Shown here: in pieces, positions 1 through 6,897 of the stretch
Numbering within the stretch: the first letter of the stretch is position 1
Layout of the letters: each line of letters begins with the position of its first letter
NCBI GenBank assembly: GCA_030615505.1
Contig: JAUWZD010000039.1
Coordinates: 1 to 38,364, forward strand
Reading direction: 5' to 3'
Origin: Spirochaetales bacterium
Lineage (GTDB): Bacteria > Spirochaetota > Spirochaetia > SZUA-6 > DRHE01
Length of the DNA stretch: 38,364 bases
Position numbers and translations under genes: made by a program
Notes under the pieces: generated by a model
The model's input: only the letters and a program-made list of their open reading frames with translations
What the model was told of the DNA's origin: nothing
Databases searched by the model: none

Positions 1-1
1 A

Positions 2-208
2 ATCTCTCTGATCGGCATCAGTATAATCGGTGCATTTACCAGCAATACGGTCCAGATCCTTATTGCACGCCTTTTAATATTCGGGGAGAATGCCTGGCTC
101 ATTGCTCCCCCCTTTCTGCTCATGGGCCTGGTGAGCTCCACGCTTTTGGGTTTTATGGCTCAGACCTACCTGAATCAATCCTCCTGGGTGAAGAAGCGCA
201 ACTTATAA
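2..208 (+). CDS. C-terminal end of a Gx-type (Hpre_diP_synt_I-like) membrane transporter
   Basis: An open frame runs in from the left edge and stops at TAA 206-208, giving the last 68 residues of a membrane protein. The segment ISIIGAFTSNTVQILIARLL followed by a second hydrophobic stretch ending in GFMAQTYLNQ resembles the end of the family once called heptaprenyl diphosphate synthase component I, now usually named Gx transporter. These are small integral membrane proteins; the substrate is not clear. The start and most of the protein lie outside the window, so only the family resemblance and the two hydrophobic segments can be judged. The family call is from recall of the conserved GA-x-(S/H)-N-x-x-Q pattern. 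Confidence 0.6.
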   Translation: MSLIGISIIGAFTSNTVQILIARLLIFGENAWLIAPPFLLMGLVSSTLLGFMAQTYLNQSSWVKKRNL

Positions 209-329
209 AGGGGATGAGTTTCCCGATTAATTCTTATCATCAATCTTTCAAAGATCAAGATTAAAAGCTATACTATACCAGGCTGCGCTTATGGAAAAAA
301 TGGATAGGGAGCATTAAGGAACTAAGAAC

Positions 330-413
330 ATGGATCAAAGGACAGCTATCCAAACGGTAAATAAATATATAAATTACCTGAAAAAACAGAACTATAAAAT
401 AAAAAATATCTGA
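330..413 (+). pseudogene. N-terminal stub resembling a MNT-type nucleotidyltransferase
   Basis: ATG 330 opens a 27-codon frame (MDQRTAIQTVNKYINYLKKQ then NYKIKNI) preceded by a TAAGGA-like ribosome site. The amphipathic start followed by a [14 protein letters not shown] strand is how small nucleotidyltransferase-domain antitoxins begin, just before their YLFGS motif. Here a stop follows at the point where that motif should start, and no GSxxxG or catalytic DxD is found downstream. It is most likely a remnant of such a gene, but the match is short and could be chance. Confidence 0.33.
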
Positions 414-510
414 AGCCGGGTGATGAGCCTGCAGCTACTTTCTGTCTGAAGGCAGATAAGGTAAGCGCACGGGAGTACTGTAATAAACACGGACTCTGGA
501 GGAGTGAAAA

Positions 511-672
511 ATGAAAAAATATGTGTGTGATGTTTGCGGTTATATATATGATCCCGCACAGGGGGATCCCGATAATGGGATAGAGCCTGGAACAGCATTT
601 GAAGCATTACCTGATGACTGGGTGTGTCCTGAATGCGGAGCTTCTAAAGAGGATTTTTCAGTGCAGGAGTAG
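511..672 (+). CDS. Rubredoxin
   Basis: A 53-residue rubredoxin, the normal length for the single-domain family. The four iron ligands are visible as Cys6 and Cys9 (CDVCGY) and Cys39 and Cys42 (CPECGA), with the conserved YDP..GD and LPDDWVCP segments. It is a soluble one-electron carrier that usually takes electrons from an NAD(P)H:rubredoxin reductase and passes them to flavodiiron proteins, rubrerythrins or superoxide reductase. ATG 511 follows a good GGAGG site at about 498-503. The next gene, a flavodiiron protein that would be its classical partner, is broken, while a candidate reductase is intact at 5695-6864, so the carrier probably serves another acceptor now. Confidence 0.95.
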   Translation: MKKYVCDVCGYIYDPAQGDPDNGIEPGTAFEALPDDWVCPECGASKEDFSVQE

Positions 673-854
673 TCCCATAAAGGACATTACTACTTTATTT
701 GCAGACATCAATAAAATTAGCATATTGCGGATAATATCTAATTGGTGTCGGAGTAGTATTTAGGGCCATAACCTTAATCTTTATAAAAAAGCCTTCAAGA
801 GCAATTATTAACCAGTATTTATTGGAAATAATCTAATTGAGGAAGGGCACTGAT

Positions 855-1448
855 ATGAAAGCAATAAAAATGAGCGATGGAATTTACCGGGTTGGAGCAA
901 ACATAAAAACCGGAGATCTCTTTGAGGGGATGTGGCCTATTCCGGATGGGGTTTCACTTAATGCCTATGTTTTAAAAGGGGATAAAACGGCCCTTATTGA
1001 TCTGGTGAGAGATTGTGCGGTGCCCCTGAGAAGATCCGGGATCAGTTATCCTCTATTCCCCTTTCTATCGAAGATTTCGATTATCTTGTGATGAACCACA
1101 TTGAGCCGGATCACTCGATGGCTGCCCGGATTTCTTAAGATGAATCTGCAGGTCCAAATTTTTACAACGAAAAAGGGTGCAGCCTTGATAAAGGGGTTCT
1201 TTGGAGTTGAGGATAATGTGAGAGTAATAAAGTCCGGGGATATAATTACTATTGGACAGGGAAAGGAGCTTCAATTTGAGGAAGCCCCCAACGTTCACTG
1301 GCCGGAGACTATGGTAACCTATGAGAAAAGTACCGGTATTCTTTTTTCCTGCGACGCATTCGGTTCATACGGCTGTTTAAGATAGGCGATTTTTGATGAC
1401 CAGATCTCTGAGGAGGAGCTTGCCCAGCAGATAAAGGAAAAGGATTAA
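855..1448 (+). pseudogene. Flavodiiron protein (FprA/rubredoxin:oxygen oxidoreductase), broken and truncated
   Basis: Starting at ATG 855 after GAGGAAGGG, the sequence encodes the start of a flavodiiron metallo-beta-lactamase domain: IYRVGANIKTGDLFEG, then NHIEPDHS, then EEAPNVHWPETMVTYE and LFSCDAFGSYG. The frame is shifted at about 1026, returns to the first frame at about 1118, and meets TAG at 1383-1385; the recognisable tail (AIFDDQISEEELAQQIKEKD) ends at TAA 1446-1448. The last part of the lactamase domain and the whole flavodoxin domain are missing, so about 190 of the usual 400 residues remain. An intact enzyme would reduce O2 or NO with electrons from rubredoxin. This copy cannot make an FMN-binding enzyme. 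Confidence 0.87.
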
Positions 1449-1452
1449 AGAG

Positions 1453-1878
1453 ATGAAAAAAAAGAACTTCCTGAAAGAGATTAGTAGTGCGGCTGCTAAT
1501 AAGGATCTTAATAAAGACGTATTGGAATCTTTGCTTTTATGGTTTGATAAGGAAGATATCAATGCATTCTATAGGCTGAATGCTTTCTACCTGGCAGATA
1601 AATTGAAAGTTGATCGAAAAGAGCTTCTATCCCTTCTAATTGAACTTACTGGTGCCGGATTGTTTGATATAAACTGGGATTATCACTGTCCTCAGTGCAA
1701 CGGTATTTCTGAGACTCATAATCATTTAAATACGGCAAAAGCGGAAGGGCACTGTAAGATTTGTAATATAGATTTTAGAAATATACTGGATAGAAACATT
1801 AAGATTACCTTCACCCCTTCTGAAAAGTATATAACAATTCCGATGGATTATATTACAGGAAAAATGAATGAGATATGA
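1453..1878 (+). CDS. Zinc-ribbon helical protein, like the DUF5939 N-terminal part of adenylate cyclases
   Basis: A 141-residue protein with a helical first half (residues 1-75, including FYRLNAFYLADKLKVDRKEL) and a zinc ribbon made by CPQC near residue 80 and CKIC near residue 101. This pattern matches the domain that precedes the catalytic domain in many bacterial class III adenylate/guanylate cyclases (DUF5939-like). Its stop overlaps the start of the cyclase gene by four bases (ATGA), so the two are translationally coupled. In relatives the two parts are usually one polypeptide; here they are separate frames, either through a natural split or a frameshift. The ribbon cysteines are all present. 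The family name is from recall and moderately certain. Confidence 0.66.
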   Translation: MKKKNFLKEISSAAANKDLNKDVLESLLLWFDKEDINAFYRLNAFYLADKLKVDRKELLSLLIELTGAGLFDINWDYHCPQCNGISETHNHLNTAKAEGHCKICNIDFRNILDRNIKITFTPSEKYITIPMDYITGKMNEI

Positions 1879-2513
1879 AGCTTATAAAGAACATGGAATA
1901 TAAGCTTCCTGATACTTTTGTATCAGGGCTTGATTGTCTTCATATTCCTGCTTTCAAGGATATATTTGAAGATGATGTGCTGTCATTTAATGAAAGCCTT
2001 GCAATAAAGAATATATGTCTCATGTTTACAGATATTAAAGGCTCAACAGCGCTGTACGAACGTCTCGGCGATGCCAGGGCATACCGACTAATAAGAGAGC
2101 ATTTTAACATTATGTTCGATAAGATTCCGGACTCTGGAGGAGTGATAATAAAGACAATAGGTGATGCAGTTATGGCTTCTTTTAAATCTCTAAAAGATGG
2201 TATGGATGCAGCTCTTACTATTAGAAGCGCTTTTAATGAGTTCAATTCTAACCGTGAGACAGGTAACGAGGTTCTGGTTAAGGTGGGAATCCACTTAGGT
2301 CCGACCATCATGGTGAACCTCAACAATCGGGTTGATTATTTTGGTAGAACTGTAAATATGGCAGCAAGGGTTCAGGGCCAGGCAAATAATAATGAGATAT
2401 TAATTTCAGAAGAAATCCGTAAAGATCCTGATGTTGTTGTTCTATTAAAAAAGCATATGGCATTTAAGGGTATTGAAGGTTTAAGTATAGTATATATTCT
2501 TAATTTCGGGTAA
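1875..2513 (+). CDS. Class III adenylate/guanylate cyclase catalytic domain
   Basis: A 212-residue protein that is essentially one cyclase homology domain. Visible catalytic features are the first metal aspartate in MFTDIKGSTALYERLG, the second in KTIGDAVMASF, the Lys just before it and the Asp of VDYFGRTVNMAAR, which together are the ATP-selecting pair, and the Asn and Arg of NMAAR. All active-site positions therefore look intact and cAMP is the likelier product. No membrane segment or sensor domain is encoded in this frame; the upstream overlapping zinc-ribbon gene probably supplies the regulatory part. The sequence PDTFVSGLDCLHIPAFKDIF before the domain matches the linker seen in fused homologues, which supports the two genes working as one unit. 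Confidence 0.87.
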   Translation: MKLIKNMEYKLPDTFVSGLDCLHIPAFKDIFEDDVLSFNESLAIKNICLMFTDIKGSTALYERLGDARAYRLIREHFNIMFDKIPDSGGVIIKTIGDAVMASFKSLKDGMDAALTIRSAFNEFNSNRETGNEVLVKVGIHLGPTIMVNLNNRVDYFGRTVNMAARVQGQANNNEILISEEIRKDPDVVVLLKKHMAFKGIEGLSIVYILNFG

Positions 2514-2524
2514 AGGATGAATGG

Positions 2525-3541
2525 GTGCTGAGCGTATCAGATTCAGCAATAATAATTCTCGGGGCTTCAGGGGACCTGGCCAAGCGCAAATTCATACCTG
2601 CCCTTGCAAAGCTGTATGAAAAGGGAGCAATTGACTCATCATCCCTGATTGTAGAAACAGGAAGAACTCCTTTTAATAATAACAGCTTTATAGCACGCTT
2701 TGATATCTCTACTGAGTTTTCAGAACTTCTTTATTATCATCGAGGTATCCCCGGGTTAGGACAATTTATAAAAAAGAAAGGATCCTTTTCCCGGATCATA
2801 TTCTTTGTGGCTCTACCTCCTTCAGTCTATGCTGCCACAGCTGAGGCACTCTTAAAAGATGGGTTCGGACAGGAATCAATTCTTATTATAGAAAAGCCTT
2901 ACGGTCATGATTACAAGTCTGCAACTAAGCTGAATACACAGATTAAGTCCTTTTTTGATGAGTCTCAAATTTTCAGGATAGATTACTATCTTGCAAAGGA
3001 AGCTGTACAAAATATCCTGGTATTTCGTTTTGCCAACTCCCTTTTCTATCCCTTATGGAACAGCCGTTATATTGAATCAATTCAAATTAATGCTTTTGAG
3101 TCCTTTGGTGTGGAGAACCGGGGTGCTTACTTCGATAAGGCTGGTATTATTAGAGATGTGGTACAAAATCATCTAATGCAGCTATTATCTCTTATCACAA
3201 TGGAAGCACCGGTCAGTCTTGAGGCGGAAGATATTAGGGTTCAGAAAATAAACCTTTTAAAGGCGCTCTCTTTTTTGGAATGCTACAGGTATCAGTATGA
3301 TGGATACAGAGATTCATTTGACCAGGAGATTCCGGAAGCCTACGAGAGGCTGCTGCTCGATGCATTAAAAGGTGATCGGACACTCTTTATAAGTGCTGAA
3401 GAAACTGAGCTTTCCTGGAAGAAGATAGGAAATTTTCTTGACAGAGGAAAGCTCAAAGTATATCGGAAAGGCACCATTCCGGAATCTTCCTTTGATATTG
3501 AGTGGATCGACTTTGAAAAATACGGCTCTGTCTGCCAGTAA
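2525..3541 (+). CDS. zwf: Compact glucose-6-phosphate dehydrogenase-like protein
   Basis: A 338-residue relative of glucose-6-phosphate 1-dehydrogenase, which oxidises glucose-6-phosphate at the head of the oxidative pentose phosphate path. Landmarks are the nucleotide-binding GASGDLAKRK, IEKPYGHD, FRIDYYLAKEAVQN, and the catalytic-base histidine in DVVQNHLMQLL, ending with PEAYERLLLDALKGD. The family is usually 450-510 residues; about 100 residues of the middle beta-sheet domain are absent after YQYDGYRD. In the substrate motif RIDHYLGKE the phosphate-contacting His is Tyr here and Gly is Ala, while Lys is kept. Start is GTG 2525, with AAAGGA at about 2514-2519. Activity on glucose-6-phosphate is doubtful; it may be a divergent sugar-phosphate dehydrogenase or a decaying one. 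Confidence 0.78.
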   Translation: MLSVSDSAIIILGASGDLAKRKFIPALAKLYEKGAIDSSSLIVETGRTPFNNNSFIARFDISTEFSELLYYHRGIPGLGQFIKKKGSFSRIIFFVALPPSVYAATAEALLKDGFGQESILIIEKPYGHDYKSATKLNTQIKSFFDESQIFRIDYYLAKEAVQNILVFRFANSLFYPLWNSRYIESIQINAFESFGVENRGAYFDKAGIIRDVVQNHLMQLLSLITMEAPVSLEAEDIRVQKINLLKALSFLECYRYQYDGYRDSFDQEIPEAYERLLLDALKGDRTLFISAEETELSWKKIGNFLDRGKLKVYRKGTIPESSFDIEWIDFEKYGSVCQ

Positions 3542-3582
3542 ACGGCGTAAAGGTTTTATAAATAACGATCAGTGGCCTATAA

Positions 3583-4077
3583 ATCCCTTCTGTCAAAGGT
3601 TCCCGTCTTGCAGGTGAATATATTCCCTGTACCGACAGAGTTAATGAGATTATTGACTTTGCAATCAGCCGTGAGAGGGAGGCTGTAGAATTCTATCAGG
3701 ATTTACAGAAAATAGCTTTTTTTTCGGAAAAAAAGAAACTTCTTCAGAGTTTTGAGCATATGGAAATGGGACACATTGAAATACTTGAAGAGATCCGTAA
3801 AAAGGATATCAAGGATATTCGTATTTATGATATTCAAAACCTGCATATCAGCGATTACCTGATCAAACCGGCACCCATTGGAGAAATGAGTTACCAGGAC
3901 ATCTTGATAATTGCAATGAAAATAGAAGAAGCATCCTGTAAGCTTTACAACTCACTGGCAGAAAAAAGTAATAATAAGGATATAAGAAAGCTTTTTTTAA
4001 AACTCGCCTCCGAGGAGAGCAGTTATAAGATAATGTTCGAGAAAATGTATGATGATGAGATTTTAACTCAGGATTGA
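3583..4077 (+). pseudogene. Rubrerythrin/ferritin-like diiron protein lacking a normal start codon
   Basis: The open frame after TAA 3580-3582 reads IPSVKGSRLAGEYIPCTDRV, then NEIIDFAISREREAVEFYQD, then FEHMEMGHIEIL, and continues to the stop at 4077. It is a ferritin-like four-helix fold: metal ligands would be the Glu of REREAVEFY, EMGH, the Glu of MKIEEASCKLY and EESSY, where the final His of ExxH is Tyr. No ATG, GTG or TTG lies in this frame before ATG 3760, and starting there would remove the first helix and first ligand. So the start is lost, non-standard, or moved out of frame by an indel. If expressed it would handle peroxide or iron. Marked as a probable pseudogene with a largely intact body. 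Confidence 0.6.
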
Positions 4078-4085
4078 ATTATCAT

Positions 4086-4703
4086 CTATATGTAACATCT
4101 GCTCCTGCTAAGGCTACAAGAAAGATTAGGGCTCTTAATAGTTCTTTTCGCCGGATACCTGTTTTGGTAGACAAATTCCTCTATGGGCATCCGTTCAGGC
4201 CTCTTTTTCTCACTTTCGATCTGTTTTTCAGAGAGCACAGAGCTGATGGTTGCTGAATGTTTTCCAACAATAACAAGAGTGATTACTTTCATTTCATCGG
4301 GTATATCAAGAATCTTTTTTACCTCTTTCTCTCTGAATCCGGCAATTGGATGGGCAACAAGCCCTTGTTCTGCTGCCCTGAGTATAATGAACGCCGTTGC
4401 CATTCCGGTATCAAAGAGGTAATAATCACGTTCTTTGATCTGACAATCATAATCTGCTCTACTGAAAACAGCTATAACTAATGAAGCCTCCTTTGCCCAG
4501 GCATTACCATCCGGGAGAGTTGTAAAAATCTCGTTAAGACTGGCTCTGTCATAGACAAATATGTATCTCCATGGCTGATTATTGAAACAGGAGGGAGCAA
4601 TCTGAGCGCTTTCCGCCAGTTTATGGATAATTTTTTCTGTTATTTCGACAGGTTCAAGGGACCTGTATGCCCTTCTCTTCTGCATAACTTTAAAAAGATC
4701 CAT
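4086..4703 (-). CDS. Nitroreductase-family flavoprotein
   Basis: A 205-residue FMN-dependent nitroreductase-fold protein. It begins MDLFKVMQKRRAYRSLEP, the typical RRAxR FMN-phosphate contact, and continues with SAQIAPSCFNNQPWRYIFV, the conserved N-x-Q-P-W, and DTGMATAFIILRAAEQGLVA. Such enzymes use NAD(P)H to reduce nitro groups, quinones or flavins; the native substrate cannot be read from sequence. Start 4703 is preferred over the ATG at 4727 because AGGAGTTAAAT precedes it at proper distance. The last 17 or so residues (from IKSPNLSCSL) look unlike the family and may come from a shifted stop. It is transcribed away from the pyrD-like stub and faces the ferritin-like gene tail to tail. Confidence 0.86.
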   Translation of the reverse strand: MDLFKVMQKRRAYRSLEPVEITEKIIHKLAESAQIAPSCFNNQPWRYIFVYDRASLNEIFTTLPDGNAWAKEASLVIAVFSRADYDCQIKERDYYLFDTGMATAFIILRAAEQGLVAHPIAGFREKEVKKILDIPDEMKVITLVIVGKHSATISSVLSEKQIESEKKRPERMPIEEFVYQNRYPAKRTIKSPNLSCSLSRSRCYI

Positions 4704-4767
4704 ATTTAACTCCTGATGCTGTATCATATCAAATATACCGCTTGATTTTTTATCTTACCTAATTTAA

Positions 4768-4791
4768 CATTTTCTGACTAATTAGAAAATG
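4768..4791. promoter_or_regulatory. Inverted repeat in the divergent nitroreductase/pyrD-like intergenic region
   Basis: CATTTTCT at 4768-4775 and AGAAAATG at 4784-4791 form a perfect 8-base dyad with an 8-base spacer. It sits 65 bases upstream of the nitroreductase start and 44 upstream of the pyrD-like stub, where an operator would be expected. No T-run follows it, so a terminator is less likely. The binding protein is unknown. Confidence 0.3.
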
Positions 4792-4834
4792 GTTTATTAA
4801 GAAAAAGGCGGCAATAACTTAAGAGGAGATTTAT

Positions 4835-4924
4835 ATGGCTGATCTATCCGTTTCCTGTATGGGATTGGAGTTAAAAAATCCGCTAATTGTGTCCAGCTCC
4901 AGCCTGACCAATACGGTAAGCCAG
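4835..4924 (+). pseudogene. N-terminal remnant of a dihydroorotate dehydrogenase-like protein
   Basis: ATG 4835, preceded by AAGAGGAG, encodes MADLSVSCMGLELKNPLIVS followed by SSSLTNTVSQ. This is the standard beginning of the PyrD-like FMN barrel proteins (xxYMGLxLKNPLIVASSGLT). After about 30 residues the similarity ends abruptly and the remaining frame to 5020 reads as low-complexity serine-rich sequence unlike the family. The rest of a roughly 330-residue gene is missing, so this is a deletion scar with the promoter-proximal end preserved. Confidence 0.72.
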
Positions 4925-4926
4925 TA

Positions 4927-5055
4927 TCAAAACTCTTTTTCCTTTAAGGTTTCAAGCTCAGGCTTAAAAAGCTTAAGTCCACTCCAGGGCATTTCATTTT
5001 TGCCGTATTTGTCTCTTTGATTTTTATTTAATGATTCAGGATATAAAATAATCAT
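4927..5055 (-). CDS. Possible 42-residue protein or gene tail, unrecognised
   Basis: On the minus strand ATG 5055 opens MIILYPESLNKNQRDKYGKN followed by EMPWSGLKLFKPELETLKEKEF and TGA. The composition, rich in Lys, Glu and aromatic residues, looks protein-like, and it begins directly where the pyrD-like similarity ends on the other strand. It may be a short gene or the tail of a lost gene brought in by the same deletion. I do not recognise it and no good ribosome site is seen. Confidence 0.2.
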   Translation of the reverse strand: MIILYPESLNKNQRDKYGKNEMPWSGLKLFKPELETLKEKEF

Positions 5056-5096
5056 TCATACATCAGTTAAAATTGATCTCTTGTGGCACCTGTTTA

Positions 5097-5612
5097 TTAT
5101 GCGTTTTCTTCTGCTGATGTTGCAGGTTGCCTGCCGGCTAATTCTTTATCAACCATAAAAAGCGTCTGGCTTTTATCTCCCGCTCGCTCCAGCAATCGAA
5201 CTACATCACCGACATTTTCCTCTTCTTCTACCTGTTCATCGATAAACCACTGTAAGAATGACCTTGATGCATGATCGTTTTCTTTAACGGCAAGATCAAC
5301 CAGGTCATTGATCTTCCCTGTAATATACTCTTCATGTTTTAATGCAGCCCTGAAAGCATCTAATACAGAATCCCATTCCCCGGGTGGCTCAGCGATTGCT
5401 TTTAAAGCTATTCGGCTGCCGCGGCTGATTATATAGTTGTATATTTTCCGGGCATGAGTCATCTCTTCGTCTGCCTGGATTCTCATCCATGAAGCCATGC
5501 CCTTCCAGCCTTCAGATTCAAAATATCCTACCATGGCAAGATAGATGTAATATGAATAAAGCTCTTCATTGACCTGCCTGTTTAATTCTTCCTCAATTGA
5601 TTTTTTTAACAT
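5097..5612 (-). CDS. ftnA: Non-haem ferritin
   Basis: A 171-residue bacterial ferritin, the usual length. It begins MLKKSIEEELNRQVNEELYS, with ferroxidase-site residues visible as Glu in NEELYSYYIYLAM, the paired Glu and His of QADEEMTHARKIY, and Glu/Gln in LQWFIDEQVEEE. It oxidises Fe(II) and stores ferric mineral in a 24-subunit shell in the cytoplasm. Start 5612 is chosen because GGAGGG lies seven bases upstream; the frame also extends to 5627. It follows the reductase gene by 82 bases, so it may be the last gene of the Rrf2-led operon or have its own promoter. The AT-rich leader holds an AATGATAATAGAC stretch loosely like half a Fur box. Confidence 0.93.
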   Translation of the reverse strand: MLKKSIEEELNRQVNEELYSYYIYLAMVGYFESEGWKGMASWMRIQADEEMTHARKIYNYIISRGSRIALKAIAEPPGEWDSVLDAFRAALKHEEYITGKINDLVDLAVKENDHASRSFLQWFIDEQVEEEENVGDVVRLLERAGDKSQTLFMVDKELAGRQPATSAEENA

Positions 5613-5694
5613 AGTTAAGCCCTCCATAAAAAAATTTTTATAATCTTTTTTTATAGTCTATTATCATTTGCTTTAAACTCGGCATTCGCCTTAT

Positions 5695-6864
5695 TTATTC
5701 AGCTTTTATATTATTTCGAATTATCGAGAAATCTTTCCCTATATCTTCTTTAATTACATTTTCAAGAGAAATATCACCGATTAGAATCGCTCCTTTGATA
5801 GTTCCATCAAGAGTAAAAATTTTATTGTATGAATTCGTATCATGTGTATTCAACCTGTGCTCTTCTAGGCCATCTAATTCAGTTTCCCCTATCGATACAA
5901 TGTTAATTCCAGCAACCTTTAGCTTAACAACCGGAATATCTTCTTTGTACGTCACATGATCGCCGGCCATGTTTTTCCCTGCTGTTATCCCCTGTTTCAT
6001 AGCTATCTGCCACAAACCATAAATCCGGCCGTTATATTCTGCAGAATCTCCGGCGCAATAGATATCCCTTATATTGGTTTCCATATGACTATTTACTATA
6101 ATCCCCCTACCATACTTTAACTTTGTATTTCTAATGAAATCAACAGCCGGCGTAATACCTGCACTTATTTGAATAATGTCGGTTGAGATTTGGCGTCCGC
6201 TTTTTAATAAAACCCTCTTCTTATTTTTATAATCAGAAGTCTCTTTAATTTCTGCGCCGAGTATAAAATTCAAACCAAGGCATTCTAAAAGCTCCTGTAA
6301 TTTATAGGACCCCTCCTCATCTATATGTCCGGGCAGCAGCCGGTTAAAATATTCAATTACTGTAACATTTTTATTAAGCAATACAAATGAATAAGCTGTC
6401 TCGAGTCCTAAAAGGCCGCCGCCTATTACTATAACACCATTGTTATTTTCTACAGCAGATTTAATTTCAGCAACATCATTGAGGTTGCGTAGTGTAAATA
6501 TATTTTTACCGTCAATTCCATCGACAGGTATTCTATTCGGTTTACCTCCGGTTGCGATCATTAATTTATCATAATCAAGGCTGATATTACTATCTGTAAT
6601 AATATTTTTACTTTCAGTATCAATGGAAGCAGCTTTTGTATTGAGAATAAGTTCAATATTGTTCTTTTTATACCAGTCAATTGGAAAAATTATTAGTTTT
6701 TCTGGAAGCTTGCTGCCGGATAATACATCAGGAAGACCCGGTCTTGAATACAGAGGATAACTTTCATCTGAAACTATCGTTATTTGCCCGTCAGGATCCT
6801 TTTTTCTTATCCAATTTGCTGTATAAGCTCCTGCAGGACCGTTTCCTATTATAACGTATCTCAT
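5695..6864 (-). CDS. FAD-dependent NAD(P)H:rubredoxin-type oxidoreductase
   Basis: A 389-residue member of the two-dinucleotide-binding oxidoreductases. The FAD motif GNGPAGA is at residues 7-13, the NAD(P) motif GGGLLGLETA near residue 148, ATGG near 106, and the second FAD contact YCAGDSAEY near 270. It lacks the redox CxxC of disulfide reductases, which fits NADH:rubredoxin and ferredoxin reductases. It would load electrons onto rubredoxin at 511-672 or an equivalent carrier. Start 6864 follows AAAGGAA. It lies 33 bases after the DUF438/hemerythrin gene and belongs to the operon led by the Rrf2 regulator, implying a redox or nitrosative stress role. The exact acceptor is inferred, not seen. 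Confidence 0.85.
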   Translation of the reverse strand: MRYVIIGNGPAGAYTANWIRKKDPDGQITIVSDESYPLYSRPGLPDVLSGSKLPEKLIIFPIDWYKKNNIELILNTKAASIDTESKNIITDSNISLDYDKLMIATGGKPNRIPVDGIDGKNIFTLRNLNDVAEIKSAVENNNGVIVIGGGLLGLETAYSFVLLNKNVTVIEYFNRLLPGHIDEEGSYKLQELLECLGLNFILGAEIKETSDYKNKKRVLLKSGRQISTDIIQISAGITPAVDFIRNTKLKYGRGIIVNSHMETNIRDIYCAGDSAEYNGRIYGLWQIAMKQGITAGKNMAGDHVTYKEDIPVVKLKVAGINIVSIGETELDGLEEHRLNTHDTNSYNKIFTLDGTIKGAILIGDISLENVIKEDIGKDFSIIRNNIKAE

Positions 6865-6897
6865 GTTGTATTCCTTTTATAATCGATTCAAAATCTC

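Noticed and set aside
1377..1562. Minus-strand frame with hydrophobic residues
   Set aside because: It is antisense to the flavodiiron tail and the zinc-ribbon gene, which show clear family motifs; no ribosome site.
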